Positions 27,172-36,138 are shown, counted from the first letter of the stretch. The stretch is DNA of 64,000 bases from Roseovarius sp. (GCA_002720475.1 PBIL01000005.1:1-64000); one strand, 5' to 3'. Made by a program: numbers and translations. Notes: generated from the sequence alone by a model not told the origin.

Positions 27172-27643
27172 GGTCCGCCCTCATATGGCGCATCCGGTCG
27201 AGCGCCCCTTGCAGGATATAGGCCGCGGCCACCGCGTCGATCACCTCCGCGCGACGTTTTCGGGTCGTATCCGCCTCCAGCAGCGCCCTTTCGGCCGCGA
27301 CGGTCGAAAGCCGCTCGTCCCAGAAGCCGATGGGCAGGTCCGTGAGCGCGGTCAGGTTGCGCGCAAAGGCGCGGGTGGACTGGGCGCGCGGGCCTTCGGA
27401 GCCGTCCATGTTGCGCGGCAGGCCAAGGAGGATCCCCCCCGCCTCGCGCGCCGCCGCGATCTCCAAGAGGCGCGCGGCGTCGAGGGTGAACTTGCGCCGC
27501 TTCACCGTCTCGAGCGCGGTGGCCGAGGACAGGAGCCGGTCCGAAAGGGCCACGCCGATGGTCTTCGTCCCGAGATCGAGCCCAAGCACACCGCGCCCGT
27601 CCGGCAGTGCTGCGGCGAAATCGGCGATGGCTGCGTGGATCAT
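27161..27643 (-). CDS. ruvX: RuvX/YqgF-family Holliday-junction resolvase-like nuclease
   Basis: RNase H-fold protein of 160 residues implicated in 16S rRNA 5'-end maturation (YqgF) and junction resolution. LGLDLGTKTIGVALSD carries the first catalytic Asp, GLPRNMDGSEG and WDERLSTVAAERALLE the Glu, and VIDAVAAAYIL the last Asp. ATG overlaps the ccmI stop (ATGA), indicating coupling. Confidence 0.94.
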   Translation of the reverse strand: MIHAAIADFAAALPDGRGVLGLDLGTKTIGVALSDRLLSSATALETVKRRKFTLDAARLLEIAAAREAGGILLGLPRNMDGSEGPRAQSTRAFARNLTALTDLPIGFWDERLSTVAAERALLEADTTRKRRAEVIDAVAAAYILQGALDRMRHMRADHGG

Positions 27644-28863
27644 TCGGCCACGCCCGCGCTTTGGGCTGCGGCGCGCAGCGTGGCCAGCGCGCCCGCATCC
27701 TGCGCGAAGCGCGTCTGCGCTTCCTCCCAGATGCGCTGCGCCTGCGCCGTCTCGCCCAGCACGCCATAGGCATTGATGAGCCGCGCCCAGTCCTTTGCCG
27801 GGCCGCCCTCGGTGGCGAGCCGGTCCGAAAGCCGCGCCACCATCCCCCGGATCATCTCGGCGCGCGCCTCCGGGTCCATCCCGGCGGCGGCCTGCATGTC
27901 GGCGGCGCTCGGTCCGGGGCCGGAGGGGGGCAGCTGATAGCGCACGCCCGCGCGCATGGCGATATCCTCGATCTGCGCACGGATCACCGGCACCCAGGGG
28001 GCCTGATCGCTGCTTTCCTCCAGAAGGTCGCGCCAGAGGCGAAAGGCGCGGTCGGGCCGGTCCACCTGAAGGAAATAGACCCCGAGATAGAAGCGCGCGA
28101 CCGGCATGCGCGGGTCTCGCGCGAGGGCTGCGCGCAGGGCCGCCTCCGCCTCGCGCGAGACATAGCCGCCCGCCGCGTCGATCATCAGCTCCGCCAGTGT
28201 CGCATGATCCATCGCGCTTGCCGCCTGCCCGCGCAGCGCGACAAGCTTTTCCTGCGCGGCGCGCGCGGCGGCCATGTTGCCAAGCGCGGCCTCGCTGCGC
28301 ACCAGGAATTGCAGCCCCTGCTGATCCTCGGGCCGCGCCGCCACCACCTCGCGCAGCCGTTCGACCAGCGCCAGGTTCTCCGCGCTCACCCCGTCGGGCG
28401 GGGCGAATTCGGGGGCAAAGCGCGCCTCTGCCTCCTGCTGCGAGAGCCGCTGCGCGCGCGCCGCCTCGGAGGCGGCGATGCGCTCTGCAAGGGGCAGGTC
28501 CGGATAGCCCGGCGCACCCACCTGCGCATAGAGCCAGACCCCGCCGCCCGCGAGCAGCAGCACGCAGAGCGCCGCCACCGCGATCGCGGCCCCGCGCGGC
28601 TGCCCGCCCGTCTGCCCGCCCGCGCGCAGCTGTGCATCGGCCGCGAGGATCCGGCGCGAGATCTCGGCGCGCAGGCGCTCGGCCTCCTCCGCACCGATCA
28701 GGCCGCGCCCGCGATCGCGGTCGATCTCGCCCAGCTGGTCGCGGTAGACGCGCAGGTCATAGGCGGCGGGCGGCTCGGCCCCCGCGCGCCCGCGCAGCAC
28801 CGCCAGCGCCAGCAGCATCCCCGTGCCGAGCGCCAGCGCCCCGGCGATGATCCAGAAACTCAT
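27640..28863 (-). CDS. ccmI: cytochrome c biogenesis protein CcmI
   Basis: Membrane chaperone that holds apocytochrome c for haem attachment (system I). 407 residues, with TM1 at about 4-22, a cytoplasmic leucine-zipper-like loop VYRDQLGEIDRDRGRGLIGAEE, TM2 at about 90-112, then a periplasmic TPR domain to the C-terminus. AGGATGGGCTC precedes the chosen ATG at 28863, which matches the known short N-terminus (MSFWIIAGALAL). Other ccm genes are not in this window. Confidence 0.92.
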   Translation of the reverse strand: MSFWIIAGALALGTGMLLALAVLRGRAGAEPPAAYDLRVYRDQLGEIDRDRGRGLIGAEEAERLRAEISRRILAADAQLRAGGQTGGQPRGAAIAVAALCVLLLAGGGVWLYAQVGAPGYPDLPLAERIAASEAARAQRLSQQEAEARFAPEFAPPDGVSAENLALVERLREVVAARPEDQQGLQFLVRSEAALGNMAAARAAQEKLVALRGQAASAMDHATLAELMIDAAGGYVSREAEAALRAALARDPRMPVARFYLGVYFLQVDRPDRAFRLWRDLLEESSDQAPWVPVIRAQIEDIAMRAGVRYQLPPSGPGPSAADMQAAAGMDPEARAEMIRGMVARLSDRLATEGGPAKDWARLINAYGVLGETAQAQRIWEEAQTRFAQDAGALATLRAAAQSAGVAE

Positions 28864-29059
28864 GAGCCCATCCTTTTGCCCCCATGTAAAGCGGCCCGAC
28901 GGCGGAAAAAAGGGGCAAGCGGCCCCGTGTGCGCGCCGCGATGTCGCAATGTCGCAATTCGGGGCCGAAGCGCCGCCCCCAGTCACCTGTTCAACGCGCC
29001 CCCGTCGCATTACGATCCGGACCGGACCCGGCCCCCGAATCCATGAGGAAGACCCGCGC

Positions 29060-30304
29060 ATGAAACGCTATTCCGTCTTTGCCATCGCCCGCGAGGCGCT
29101 GCGCGACCACATGGGATGGGAGCGCGCCTGGGCCTCGCCCGAGCCGCGCCGCAGATATGACGTGATCATCGTGGGCGCGGGCGGGCATGGCCTCGCCACC
29201 GCTTACTATCTCGGCCGCAATTTCGGCATCACCAATGTCGCGGTGCTGGAAAAGGGCTGGCTCGGCGGCGGCAACACGGGGCGCAACACGACGATCATCC
29301 GCTCGAACTACCTGCAAGACCCCTCGGCCGCGATCTACGAGAAGGCGCGCAGCCTCTACGAGACGCTGAGCCAGGATCTGAACTACAACATCATGTTCAG
29401 CCCGCGCGGCGTGATCATGCTCGCCCAGACCGAGCACGAGGTGCGCGGCTACAAGCGCACCGCGCAGGCCAATGCGCTTCAGGGTGTGCAGACCGAGTTC
29501 ATCCCGCCCGCCCGCGTCAAGGAGATCGTGCCGATCATCAATCTTGACGGGCCGCGCTATCCGGTCCTGGGCGGGCTCTGGCAGGCGCGGGCGGGCACCG
29601 CGCGGCATGACGCTGTGGCCTGGGGCTATGCGCGGGCCTGCTCGGCCATGGGCATGCACATCATCCAGAAATGCGAGGTGACGGGCATCACCCGCGAGGG
29701 CGGGCGCGTCACGGGCGTCACCACCAATCGCGGCGATATCGGCTGTGACAAGCTGGGGCTGGTCGTCGCCGGGCATTCGGGCCACCTGGCCGGGATGGCC
29801 GGGTTCCGCCTGCCCATCGAGAGCGTGGCGCTTCAGGCGCTGGTCTCCGAGCCGATCAAGCCCTGCATGGATTGCGTCGTGATGGCCAACACGGTGCATG
29901 GCTACATGAGCCAGTCCGACAAGGGCGAGATGGTGATCGGCGGCGGCACGGACGGCTACAACAACTACACGCAGCGGGGTTCCTTCCACCATATAGAGGA
30001 GACGGTGCGCGCGCTGATCGAGACCTTCCCGATGATCGCGCGGCTCAAGATGCTGCGCCAATGGGGCGGGATCGTGGATGTCACGGGGGACCGCTCGCCG
30101 ATCCTGTCGAAGACGCCTGTGGAGGGCATCTTCATCAATTGCGGCTGGGGCACGGGCGGCTTCAAGGCGATCCCCGGCTCGGGCTGGGGCTTTGCCGAAC
30201 TCATGGCCAAGGGGCATTCGCCCCTCTGCGACGAATTCGGCCTCGACCGGTTCTACGAGGGGCGGTTCATTGATGAGTCGGTGGCGGCGGGGGTGGCGCA
30301 TTGA
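29060..30304 (+). CDS. soxB: sarcosine oxidase beta subunit
   Basis: Flavoprotein subunit of heterotetrameric sarcosine oxidase, which oxidises sarcosine to glycine and passes C1 to tetrahydrofolate. 414 residues, full length. FAD-binding VIIVGAGGHGLATAYYLGR lies at 35-53. GTARHDAVAWGYA includes His183, which by position should be the histidine that carries covalent FMN in this family. The C-terminus is the usual GRFIDESVAAGVAH. Its TGA is shared with the ATG of the foreign gene behind it. Confidence 0.96.
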   Translation: MKRYSVFAIAREALRDHMGWERAWASPEPRRRYDVIIVGAGGHGLATAYYLGRNFGITNVAVLEKGWLGGGNTGRNTTIIRSNYLQDPSAAIYEKARSLYETLSQDLNYNIMFSPRGVIMLAQTEHEVRGYKRTAQANALQGVQTEFIPPARVKEIVPIINLDGPRYPVLGGLWQARAGTARHDAVAWGYARACSAMGMHIIQKCEVTGITREGGRVTGVTTNRGDIGCDKLGLVVAGHSGHLAGMAGFRLPIESVALQALVSEPIKPCMDCVVMANTVHGYMSQSDKGEMVIGGGTDGYNNYTQRGSFHHIEETVRALIETFPMIARLKMLRQWGGIVDVTGDRSPILSKTPVEGIFINCGWGTGGFKAIPGSGWGFAELMAKGHSPLCDEFGLDRFYEGRFIDESVAAGVAH

Positions 30305-30789
30305 TGAGTGAGTTTGGCTGGGAGTACGGGAACAGTTGGCGCCCCAAAGTCTCACATCTTTGGTTTGGCGCCATAATCTTGCTGGTGTTGGGTCTTGTTG
30401 CAGAAGTGAAGCTTCACGGAGCATTCGCCGCTTCTGGCGGCTTGACCATTGCAGTCACAATGCCACTGTTTGTCTTTGCGATGGCCAAGCAGTATACTTA
30501 TGAAACGGATCTTCGCCTCGCTATCATTAATCTAGCGCGTGAAGAAAACTATGGCGTTGGTGTCTTGGAAAAGAACCATTCTATCCGCACCGCCGAAGTT
30601 TACGACCAATTGGAGAGTAGCAGAAAAGACCGACAGGGTTTTGAAGCTAGTTTCGCCAACCACAGAGCATACAGCAGAGCTCTTATAACCGCTCAGGCTT
30701 GGATCGTTTCGGTCGCTTCCTTTGTCACTGCTACCGGCGATTGGATCGGAAACGTTGTGTTTCACTGTAAAGGGCAATTAACATGCTGA
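30304..30789 (+). CDS. unrecognised membrane protein inserted between soxB and soxD
   Basis: 161 residues: hydrophobic segments at about 18-37, 40-60 and 126-150, separated by a polar, helix-prone region (65-125) with many Glu, Arg, Asn and Ser. I do not recognise the family. By hand count the DNA at 30301-30780 is about 49% GC, far below the neighbours, and codons such as ATA, TTA, AGA and CTA, rare nearby, are frequent. Its ATG overlaps the soxB stop and its TGA overlaps the soxD ATG by 7 bases; AAAGGG near its 3' end may serve as soxD ribosome site. It looks like a precise horizontal acquisition kept in frame with operon transcription. Confidence 0.75.
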   Translation: MSEFGWEYGNSWRPKVSHLWFGAIILLVLGLVAEVKLHGAFAASGGLTIAVTMPLFVFAMAKQYTYETDLRLAIINLAREENYGVGVLEKNHSIRTAEVYDQLESSRKDRQGFEASFANHRAYSRALITAQAWIVSVASFVTATGDWIGNVVFHCKGQLTC

Positions 30790-31112
30790 TCCTTCACTGC
30801 CCCTGCTGCGGCGTTACGGGCGAAGAGACCGAGTTTCACCAGGGCGGCGAGGCGCATCTGAAGCGCGAGGGCCCCGGCTCCTCGGACGAGGCGTTCCACA
30901 CCTACCTCTTCGCCAAGGAAAACCCCAGGGGCGTGCATTTCGAGCGCTGGCGGCACGCCTACGGCTGCGGCAAGTGGTTCATCGCGGCGCGCGACACGGT
31001 GACGCTGGAGGTTTACGGCACCTATCCCGCCCAGACCCACGAGCCACCGCCCGAGATCCGCGAGGCGATCACCGCCAAACGCCCCGGCTGGCGGTGGAGA
31101 GCGTTCGCATGA
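30783..31112 (+). CDS. soxD: sarcosine oxidase delta subunit
   Basis: Small zinc-binding subunit of the heterotetramer. 109 residues, with LHCPCCG near the N-terminus and HAYGCGKWF providing Cys and His ligands. Standard size. It now starts inside the end of the inserted low-GC gene instead of directly after soxB. A 62-base gap follows before soxA. Confidence 0.95.
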   Translation: MLILHCPCCGVTGEETEFHQGGEAHLKREGPGSSDEAFHTYLFAKENPRGVHFERWRHAYGCGKWFIAARDTVTLEVYGTYPAQTHEPPPEIREAITAKRPGWRWRAFA

Positions 31113-31174
31113 GCCTTCACCGTTCCGGAAATACGCAATCGACCACGCCCGCCACGGGCAAGAGGGCCTGAGAC

Positions 31175-34100
31175 ATGAGCACCAGACTGGCCACCGGCGG
31201 CCGCCGTCTCGACCGCAGCCGCCGCGTCGCGTTCACCTTCAACGGCAAGCGGATGCAGGGCCATCCCGGCGACACGCTGGCCTCGGCGCTTCTGGCCAAT
31301 GACCAGATGCTGGTGGGCCGCTCCTTCAAGTATCACCGCCCGCGCGGCATCGTCGCCTCCGGTGCCGAAGAGCCCAATGCGCTGGTCGGGCTGGGAGAGG
31401 GCGCGCGCTTCGAGCCCAACCAGCGCGCCACCACGACCGAGCTCTTCGACGGGCTGAGCTGCATCTCGCAGAACCACTGGCCGAGCCTGGAAACCGATAT
31501 CGGCGCGGTGAACGGCTGGTTCGCGCGTTTCCTGCCCGCGGGCTTCTACTACAAGATGTTCATCCACCCGCGCCCGTTCTGGAAACATGTCTACGAGCCT
31601 TTCATCCGCCGCTCGGCGGGGCTCGGGAAGGTGCCCAACCCGGGTGACCCGGACCGATACGAGCATTTCCATTTCTTCTGCGACGTGGCGGTGATCGGCG
31701 GCGGCGTGGCGGGGCTCCAGGCCGCGCTCGCGGCGGCGGAGGCGGGGGCAAGGGTGCTGCTGATGGAGCAGACCGCCCATTGGGGCGGGCGCGCGCCGGT
31801 CGATGGCGGTGCGGTGGAGGGCCAGCCGGTGGTCGACTGGATCGACGCCACCCTTGCAAGATTGCAGGACATGCCCCATGTCACCCTGCGCAATCGTTGC
31901 ATGGGCGCAGGGGTCTACGATCACGGCTACCTGCTGGGCTATGAACGGGTGAGCGATCACGCGCCGGGTTCGGACGCGCCGCGCCACCGGCTCTGGCGCA
32001 TCCGCGCGGGGCAGATCGTCACCGCCACGGGGGCCATCGAGCGCCCGCTCAGCTTTGCGGGCAATGACGTGCCGGGCGTCATGCTCGCCTCGGCGGTGCG
32101 CGATTACGCGGTGGATTACGGCGTCTCGGCGGGCGATCGCACCGTGGTCGTGACCAATAACGATGACGCCTATCGCACCGCCATCACCCTCAAGACGCTG
32201 GGGCTCGAGATCCCCGCGATCCTCGATGCCCGCCAGCAGGGCGGCGGCGCGCTGGCCGAGGAGGCGCGCGGCATGGGCATCCGGGTGGAAAACGGCAAGG
32301 GCATCGCAAAGGTCAAGGGAGGCAGGCGCGTGACCGGGGTGGCCATCTGCGCGCAGGCGGGCGAAGGCGCGGTGCTCGAGGAGATCGGATGCGACGCGGT
32401 GGCCATGTCGGGGGGCTGGTCGCCCGTTGTGCACCTGTGGTCCCATTGCGGCGGCAAGCTGATCTGGGACGAGGCACTTGCCCTCTTCCGCCCCGATCCG
32501 GCACAGCCCCCGCGCGGCGCGGATGGCGCGGGCTTCGTCCTGGCCGCAGGCAGCGCCAATGGCGCGCTCTCGCTCGGCGCGGTGCTGGCGGATGCCCATG
32601 CGGCCGGGCAGGCGGCGGCCGAGGCCACGGGCCACGCGCCGGGGGCCACGCCCGCCCCGCAGGGGACCGAGGACACAGAGGCTCCGATCGCCCCGGTCTG
32701 GCTCATGCCGCAGGGGGCAAGGACCGCGCTGCGGATGAAATCCTGGCTCGACTACCAGAACGACGTGAAGGTGTCGGACGTGCAGCTTGCCGCGCGCGAG
32801 GGCTACGAATCGGTCGAGCATGCCAAGCGCTACACCACGCTCGGCATGGCCACGGACCAGGGCAAGCTCAGCAATATCAACGGGCTGGCCATCCTGTCTG
32901 ATGCGCTCGGCCAGCCCATCCCGCAGACCGGCACCACCACCTTTCGCCCGCCCTATACGCCGATTTCCTTCTCGGCCATTGCGGGCGCGGCGCGCGGCCC
33001 GCTCTTTCAGCCGGTCCGCAAGACGCCGATTCATGGCTGGCACGAGGCCAATGGCGCGGATTTCGAGCCGGTCGGCCAGTGGCACCGCCCCTATTGTTTC
33101 CCGCGTGGCGAGGAGGGCCGCCACGAGGCCGTGAACCGCGAGATCCGCCAGACCCGGGAAAGCGTCGGCCTGCTTGACGCCTCCACGCTCGGCAAGATCA
33201 TCGTCAAGGGGCCGGATGCGGGCCGCTTCCTCGACATGCTCTACACGAACATGATGAGCACGCTCAAGCCGGGGCGCTGCCGCTACGGGCTCATGTGCAA
33301 CGAGAACGGGTTCCTGATGGATGACGGCGTGGTGGTGCGCCTCGACGAGGAGACCTTCCTCTGCCACACCACCACCGGCGGGGCCGAGGCGATCCATGGT
33401 CACATGGAGGACTGGCTGCAATGCGAATGGTGGGACTGGAAGGTCCATACCGCCAATGTGACCGAGCAATATGCGCAGCTGGCCGTCGCCGGTCCCAACG
33501 CCCGCAAGCTTCTGCAAAAGCTGAGCAATGACGACCTGAGCGCCGAGGCGCTGCCCTTCATGGGCTGGACGGAGGCGCGGATCTCGGGCATCCCGGCGCG
33601 GGTCCACCGCATCTCCTTCACGGGCGAGCTGTCCTTCGAGCTTGCCGTGCCCGCCGGCCGTGGCCTCGCGCTCTGGGAGGCGCTGATGGTGGCGGGCGAG
33701 GAATTCGGCGTCATGCCCTACGGCACCGAGGCGATGCATGTGATGCGCGCCGAGAAGGGCTTCATCATGATCGGGGACGAGACCGACGGCACGGTGATCC
33801 CGCAGGATCTGGGCCTCGACTGGGCAATCTCGAAGAAGAAGCACGACTATATCGGCAAGCGCGCCCAGCAACGCGCGCATATGGCCGATCCGAACCGCTG
33901 GAAGCTGGTGGGGCTGGAGACGCTCGACGGCTCGGTGCTGCCCGACGGGGCCTATGCCACCGCGCCGGGCCACAACGCCAACGGTCAGCGCAACACCCAG
34001 GGCCGCGTGACATCGAGCTATCATTCGCCCACGCTCGGGCGCGGCATCGCCATGGGGCTGGTGCATCGCGGCCCCGACCGGATGGGCGAGGTGCTGGAGT

Positions 34101-34186
34101 TTCCGACCCTCGATGGCGGCATCCTCAAGGCGCGGATCGTCGATCCGGTGATCTACGACAAGGACGGGGAGAAGCAGAATGTCTGA
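31175..34186 (+). CDS. soxA: sarcosine oxidase alpha subunit
   Basis: Large subunit of 1003 residues. An N-terminal ferredoxin-like Fer2_4 domain (about 15-105) includes FNGKRMQGHPGDTLASALLAN and SFKYHRPRG. An FAD/NAD-binding region follows from about 168 (DVAVIGGGVAGLQAAL), then a GCV_T aminomethyltransferase domain from about 620 to the C-terminus, which loads C1 on tetrahydrofolate. The ALVTGE-like segment RISFTGELSFEL and GTEAMHVMRAEKGF are conserved. Length is normal. Confidence 0.97.
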   Translation: MSTRLATGGRRLDRSRRVAFTFNGKRMQGHPGDTLASALLANDQMLVGRSFKYHRPRGIVASGAEEPNALVGLGEGARFEPNQRATTTELFDGLSCISQNHWPSLETDIGAVNGWFARFLPAGFYYKMFIHPRPFWKHVYEPFIRRSAGLGKVPNPGDPDRYEHFHFFCDVAVIGGGVAGLQAALAAAEAGARVLLMEQTAHWGGRAPVDGGAVEGQPVVDWIDATLARLQDMPHVTLRNRCMGAGVYDHGYLLGYERVSDHAPGSDAPRHRLWRIRAGQIVTATGAIERPLSFAGNDVPGVMLASAVRDYAVDYGVSAGDRTVVVTNNDDAYRTAITLKTLGLEIPAILDARQQGGGALAEEARGMGIRVENGKGIAKVKGGRRVTGVAICAQAGEGAVLEEIGCDAVAMSGGWSPVVHLWSHCGGKLIWDEALALFRPDPAQPPRGADGAGFVLAAGSANGALSLGAVLADAHAAGQAAAEATGHAPGATPAPQGTEDTEAPIAPVWLMPQGARTALRMKSWLDYQNDVKVSDVQLAAREGYESVEHAKRYTTLGMATDQGKLSNINGLAILSDALGQPIPQTGTTTFRPPYTPISFSAIAGAARGPLFQPVRKTPIHGWHEANGADFEPVGQWHRPYCFPRGEEGRHEAVNREIRQTRESVGLLDASTLGKIIVKGPDAGRFLDMLYTNMMSTLKPGRCRYGLMCNENGFLMDDGVVVRLDEETFLCHTTTGGAEAIHGHMEDWLQCEWWDWKVHTANVTEQYAQLAVAGPNARKLLQKLSNDDLSAEALPFMGWTEARISGIPARVHRISFTGELSFELAVPAGRGLALWEALMVAGEEFGVMPYGTEAMHVMRAEKGFIMIGDETDGTVIPQDLGLDWAISKKKHDYIGKRAQQRAHMADPNRWKLVGLETLDGSVLPDGAYATAPGHNANGQRNTQGRVTSSYHSPTLGRGIAMGLVHRGPDRMGEVLEFPTLDGGILKARIVDPVIYDKDGEKQNV

Positions 34187-34748
34187 GGCCGTACCCCCCC
34201 TGGGCGGGGCCCGCTTCAACGGGCTTGCCATGATCGAGGACGCGGGCCTCATGGGCATGATCACGCTGCGCGGCGATCTGGCCTCGGCTGCGATGAAGGC
34301 CGCCGTGAAGACGGCCCTTGGCCTCGGCATCCCCGACCAGCGTCAGGCGCTGAGCGGGGAGGGGGGCTCGGCGCTCTGGATGTCGCCGGACGAGCTCCTG
34401 CTCATCTGCGCCCGTGACGGGGTGGCGCAGGTCATCGCATCGCTGGAGGATGCACTTGCGGGCCGGCATTTCCTGGCCCTGAACGTCTCGGACGCGCGCG
34501 CGGTGATCCGCGTCACCGGCGCGGGTGCGCGCGAGACCCTCGCCAAACTCTGCCCGGTCGATCTCGCGCCCGGCACCTTCACCCCCGGCATGGTCCGGCG
34601 CACGCGGCTCGGGCAGATCCCCGCCGCCTTCTGGCTGGACGGGAGGGGCGCGTTTCACCTGATCTGCTTCCGCTCGGTGGCGGATTATGCCTTCGGCGCG
34701 CTCTGCGATGCGGCCGCGCCGGGCGGCGCGGTCGGGGTCCATGGCTGA
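34179..34748 (+). CDS. soxG: sarcosine oxidase gamma subunit
   Basis: 189-residue subunit related to the folate-binding YgfZ/GcvT fold. ALWMSPDELLLI, DARAVIRVTGAGARETLAKLCPVDL and RTRLGQIPAAFW are characteristic. Its ATG precedes the soxA stop (8-base overlap). No purU or folD gene follows. A short hairpin AACCCTG/CAGGGTT (34766-34782) sits 18 bases past the stop and may end the operon. Confidence 0.93.
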   Translation: MSEAVPPLGGARFNGLAMIEDAGLMGMITLRGDLASAAMKAAVKTALGLGIPDQRQALSGEGGSALWMSPDELLLICARDGVAQVIASLEDALAGRHFLALNVSDARAVIRVTGAGARETLAKLCPVDLAPGTFTPGMVRRTRLGQIPAAFWLDGRGAFHLICFRSVADYAFGALCDAAAPGGAVGVHG

Positions 34749-34849
34749 CGACAGTCCGACGGAAAAACCCTGCCGCAGGGTTGACGTCGCGCGCCCCCCC
34801 GCGCCATGTATGGGCAGAGGATTCAACGCATGTGAACAGGGGGAACCCC

Positions 34850-35449
34850 ATGGCTTTCGAACTTCCCGATCTGCCCTACGCCCATGACGCGCTCGCCGCG
34901 CATGGCATGTCGAAAGAGACGCTCGAATATCACCACGACCTCCACCACAAGGCCTATGTGGACAACGCCAACAAGCTGATCGCCGGGACCGAATGGGAGG
35001 GCAAGCCGCTCGAGGAGATCGTGCGCGGCACCTATCAGGCGGGCGCGGTGGCGCAGTCGGGCATCTTCAACAATGCCTCGCAGCACTGGAACCATGCCCA
35101 GTTCTGGGAGATGATGGCACCGGGCGGCACCGGCATGCCGGGCGAGCTGGAGAAGGCGATCACCGAGAGCTTCGGCTCGGTCGAGAAGTTCAAGGAGGAT
35201 TTCGCCGCCGCCGGGGCGGGCCAGTTCGGCTCGGGCTGGGCCTGGCTGGTCAAGGACAGCGACGGCAGCCTCAAGGTCACCAAGACAGAGAACGGCGTGA
35301 ACCCGCTCTGCTTCGGCCAGACCGCGCTTCTGGGCTGCGACGTGTGGGAACATTCCTACTACATCGATTTCCGCAACAAGCGGCCCGCCTATCTCCAGAA
35401 CTTCCTCGACAACCTGGTGAACTGGGAAAACGTCGCCAGCCGGATGTGA
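34850..35449 (+). CDS. sodB: superoxide dismutase, Fe type
   Basis: Cytoplasmic superoxide dismutase of 199 residues. Metal ligands appear as His28 (EYHHDLHH), His82 (HWNHAQFW), Asp164 and His168 (CDVWEHSYYID). Gln78 before WNH and GSGWAWLV favour the Fe form over Mn. The start at 34850 has CAGGGGGAA upstream and matches the usual MAFELPDLPY beginning. It ends 31 bases before a hairpin terminator. Confidence 0.95.
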   Translation: MAFELPDLPYAHDALAAHGMSKETLEYHHDLHHKAYVDNANKLIAGTEWEGKPLEEIVRGTYQAGAVAQSGIFNNASQHWNHAQFWEMMAPGGTGMPGELEKAITESFGSVEKFKEDFAAAGAGQFGSGWAWLVKDSDGSLKVTKTENGVNPLCFGQTALLGCDVWEHSYYIDFRNKRPAYLQNFLDNLVNWENVASRM

Positions 35450-35480
35450 CCGGCCCACGGGCGCAGGCCCTGTGACATGG

Positions 35481-35503
35481 CCCCGCGCCCCGGCGCGGGG
35501 TTT
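35481..35503 (+). terminator. intrinsic terminator after sodB
   Basis: CCCCGCGC (35481-35488) pairs with GCGCGGGG (35493-35500) around a 4-base loop, followed by TTT. Placed between sodB and the FNR-type box, it separates the two transcription units. Confidence 0.6.
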
Positions 35504-35516
35504 CCGTGTCCGGCAT

Positions 35517-35530
35517 TTGATCCGCGTCAA
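35517..35530 (+). promoter_or_regulatory. FNR/FnrL-type binding site
   Basis: TTGAT-CCGC-GTCAA differs from the FNR consensus TTGAT-N4-ATCAA at one base. It lies 67 bases upstream of the host-attachment-family gene and downstream of the sodB terminator, so it should act on that gene. In Rhodobacterales FnrL and related regulators use such boxes to induce genes at low oxygen. Confidence 0.55.
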
Positions 35531-35597
35531 GGCGCGACCGGGACGCGCAGGGCGATGCTGACCTCCGGCACGAACGATCAGCAAGGGAGACGCATGG

Positions 35598-36053
35598 ATG
35601 ACCGAACTTACCAAGGGCACCTGGGTTCTTGTAGCGGATGGCAAGAAGGCGCTGTTCCTCGAGAACGTGACGGATGCGCAGAACCCCAACCTGGTGGTGC
35701 GCCGGGTCGAGGAACAGGACAACCCGCCCAACCGAGAGCAGCAGAGCGACCGGCCCGGGCGCATGCCCGATCCCGGCCCGGGGCAACGCTCCGGCCTTGC
35801 CGAAGCCGACTGGCACCGGCTGGAGGAGGCGCGCTTTGCCGCCGATGCCGCCGAGATCCTCTACCGGCTGGCGCATCGCGGCAGGTTCGACCGGCTGGTT
35901 CTCGTGGCGCCGCCCCGGACGCTGGGAGAATTGCGTGCGCATCTGCACAAGGAAGTGGCCGCGCGCGTTGTCGCCGAGATCGGCAAGGATCTGACCAACC
36001 ATCCCGGCGACAAGCTCGAACAGGTGCTTCTGACCGAGCTCGCCAAGGGCTGA
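35598..36053 (+). CDS. host attachment protein-family (AtsE-like) small protein
   Basis: 151 residues with no signal peptide. KGTWVLVADGKKALFLEN near the start, FDRLVLVAPPRTLGELRAHL and a C-terminal KDLTNHPGDKLEQVLL match the host_attach family, first named from Agrobacterium attachment genes but of unclear biochemical role. It resembles release-factor-1-like folds (inference). AAGGGAGA precedes the ATG at 35598. An FNR-type box upstream suggests induction at low oxygen. Confidence 0.8.
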   Translation: MTELTKGTWVLVADGKKALFLENVTDAQNPNLVVRRVEEQDNPPNREQQSDRPGRMPDPGPGQRSGLAEADWHRLEEARFAADAAEILYRLAHRGRFDRLVLVAPPRTLGELRAHLHKEVAARVVAEIGKDLTNHPGDKLEQVLLTELAKG

Positions 36054-36138
36054 TCGCCCCCTCGATGTGCCGCGTGCCTTGCCTTCGCCGCGCGGGCAGG
36101 GCAGCAAGAGGCGCGGAACAGGAAGGGGCGGGCCGGAG

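Noticed and set aside
30290-30800. Target-site duplication or inverted repeats flanking the soxB/soxD insert
   Set aside because: I compared the bases on both sides and found no convincing direct or inverted repeats, so no transposition mechanism can be claimed.
31022-34330. A long minus-strand frame across soxA
   Set aside because: Antisense to an unmistakable sarcosine oxidase alpha subunit. The amino-acid composition is typical of a GC-rich shadow frame.
34781-34812. A sodB promoter using TTGACG at 34781
   Set aside because: The -35 box is good but no acceptable -10 lies 16-18 bases away; the nearest TGTATG is 20 bases off.
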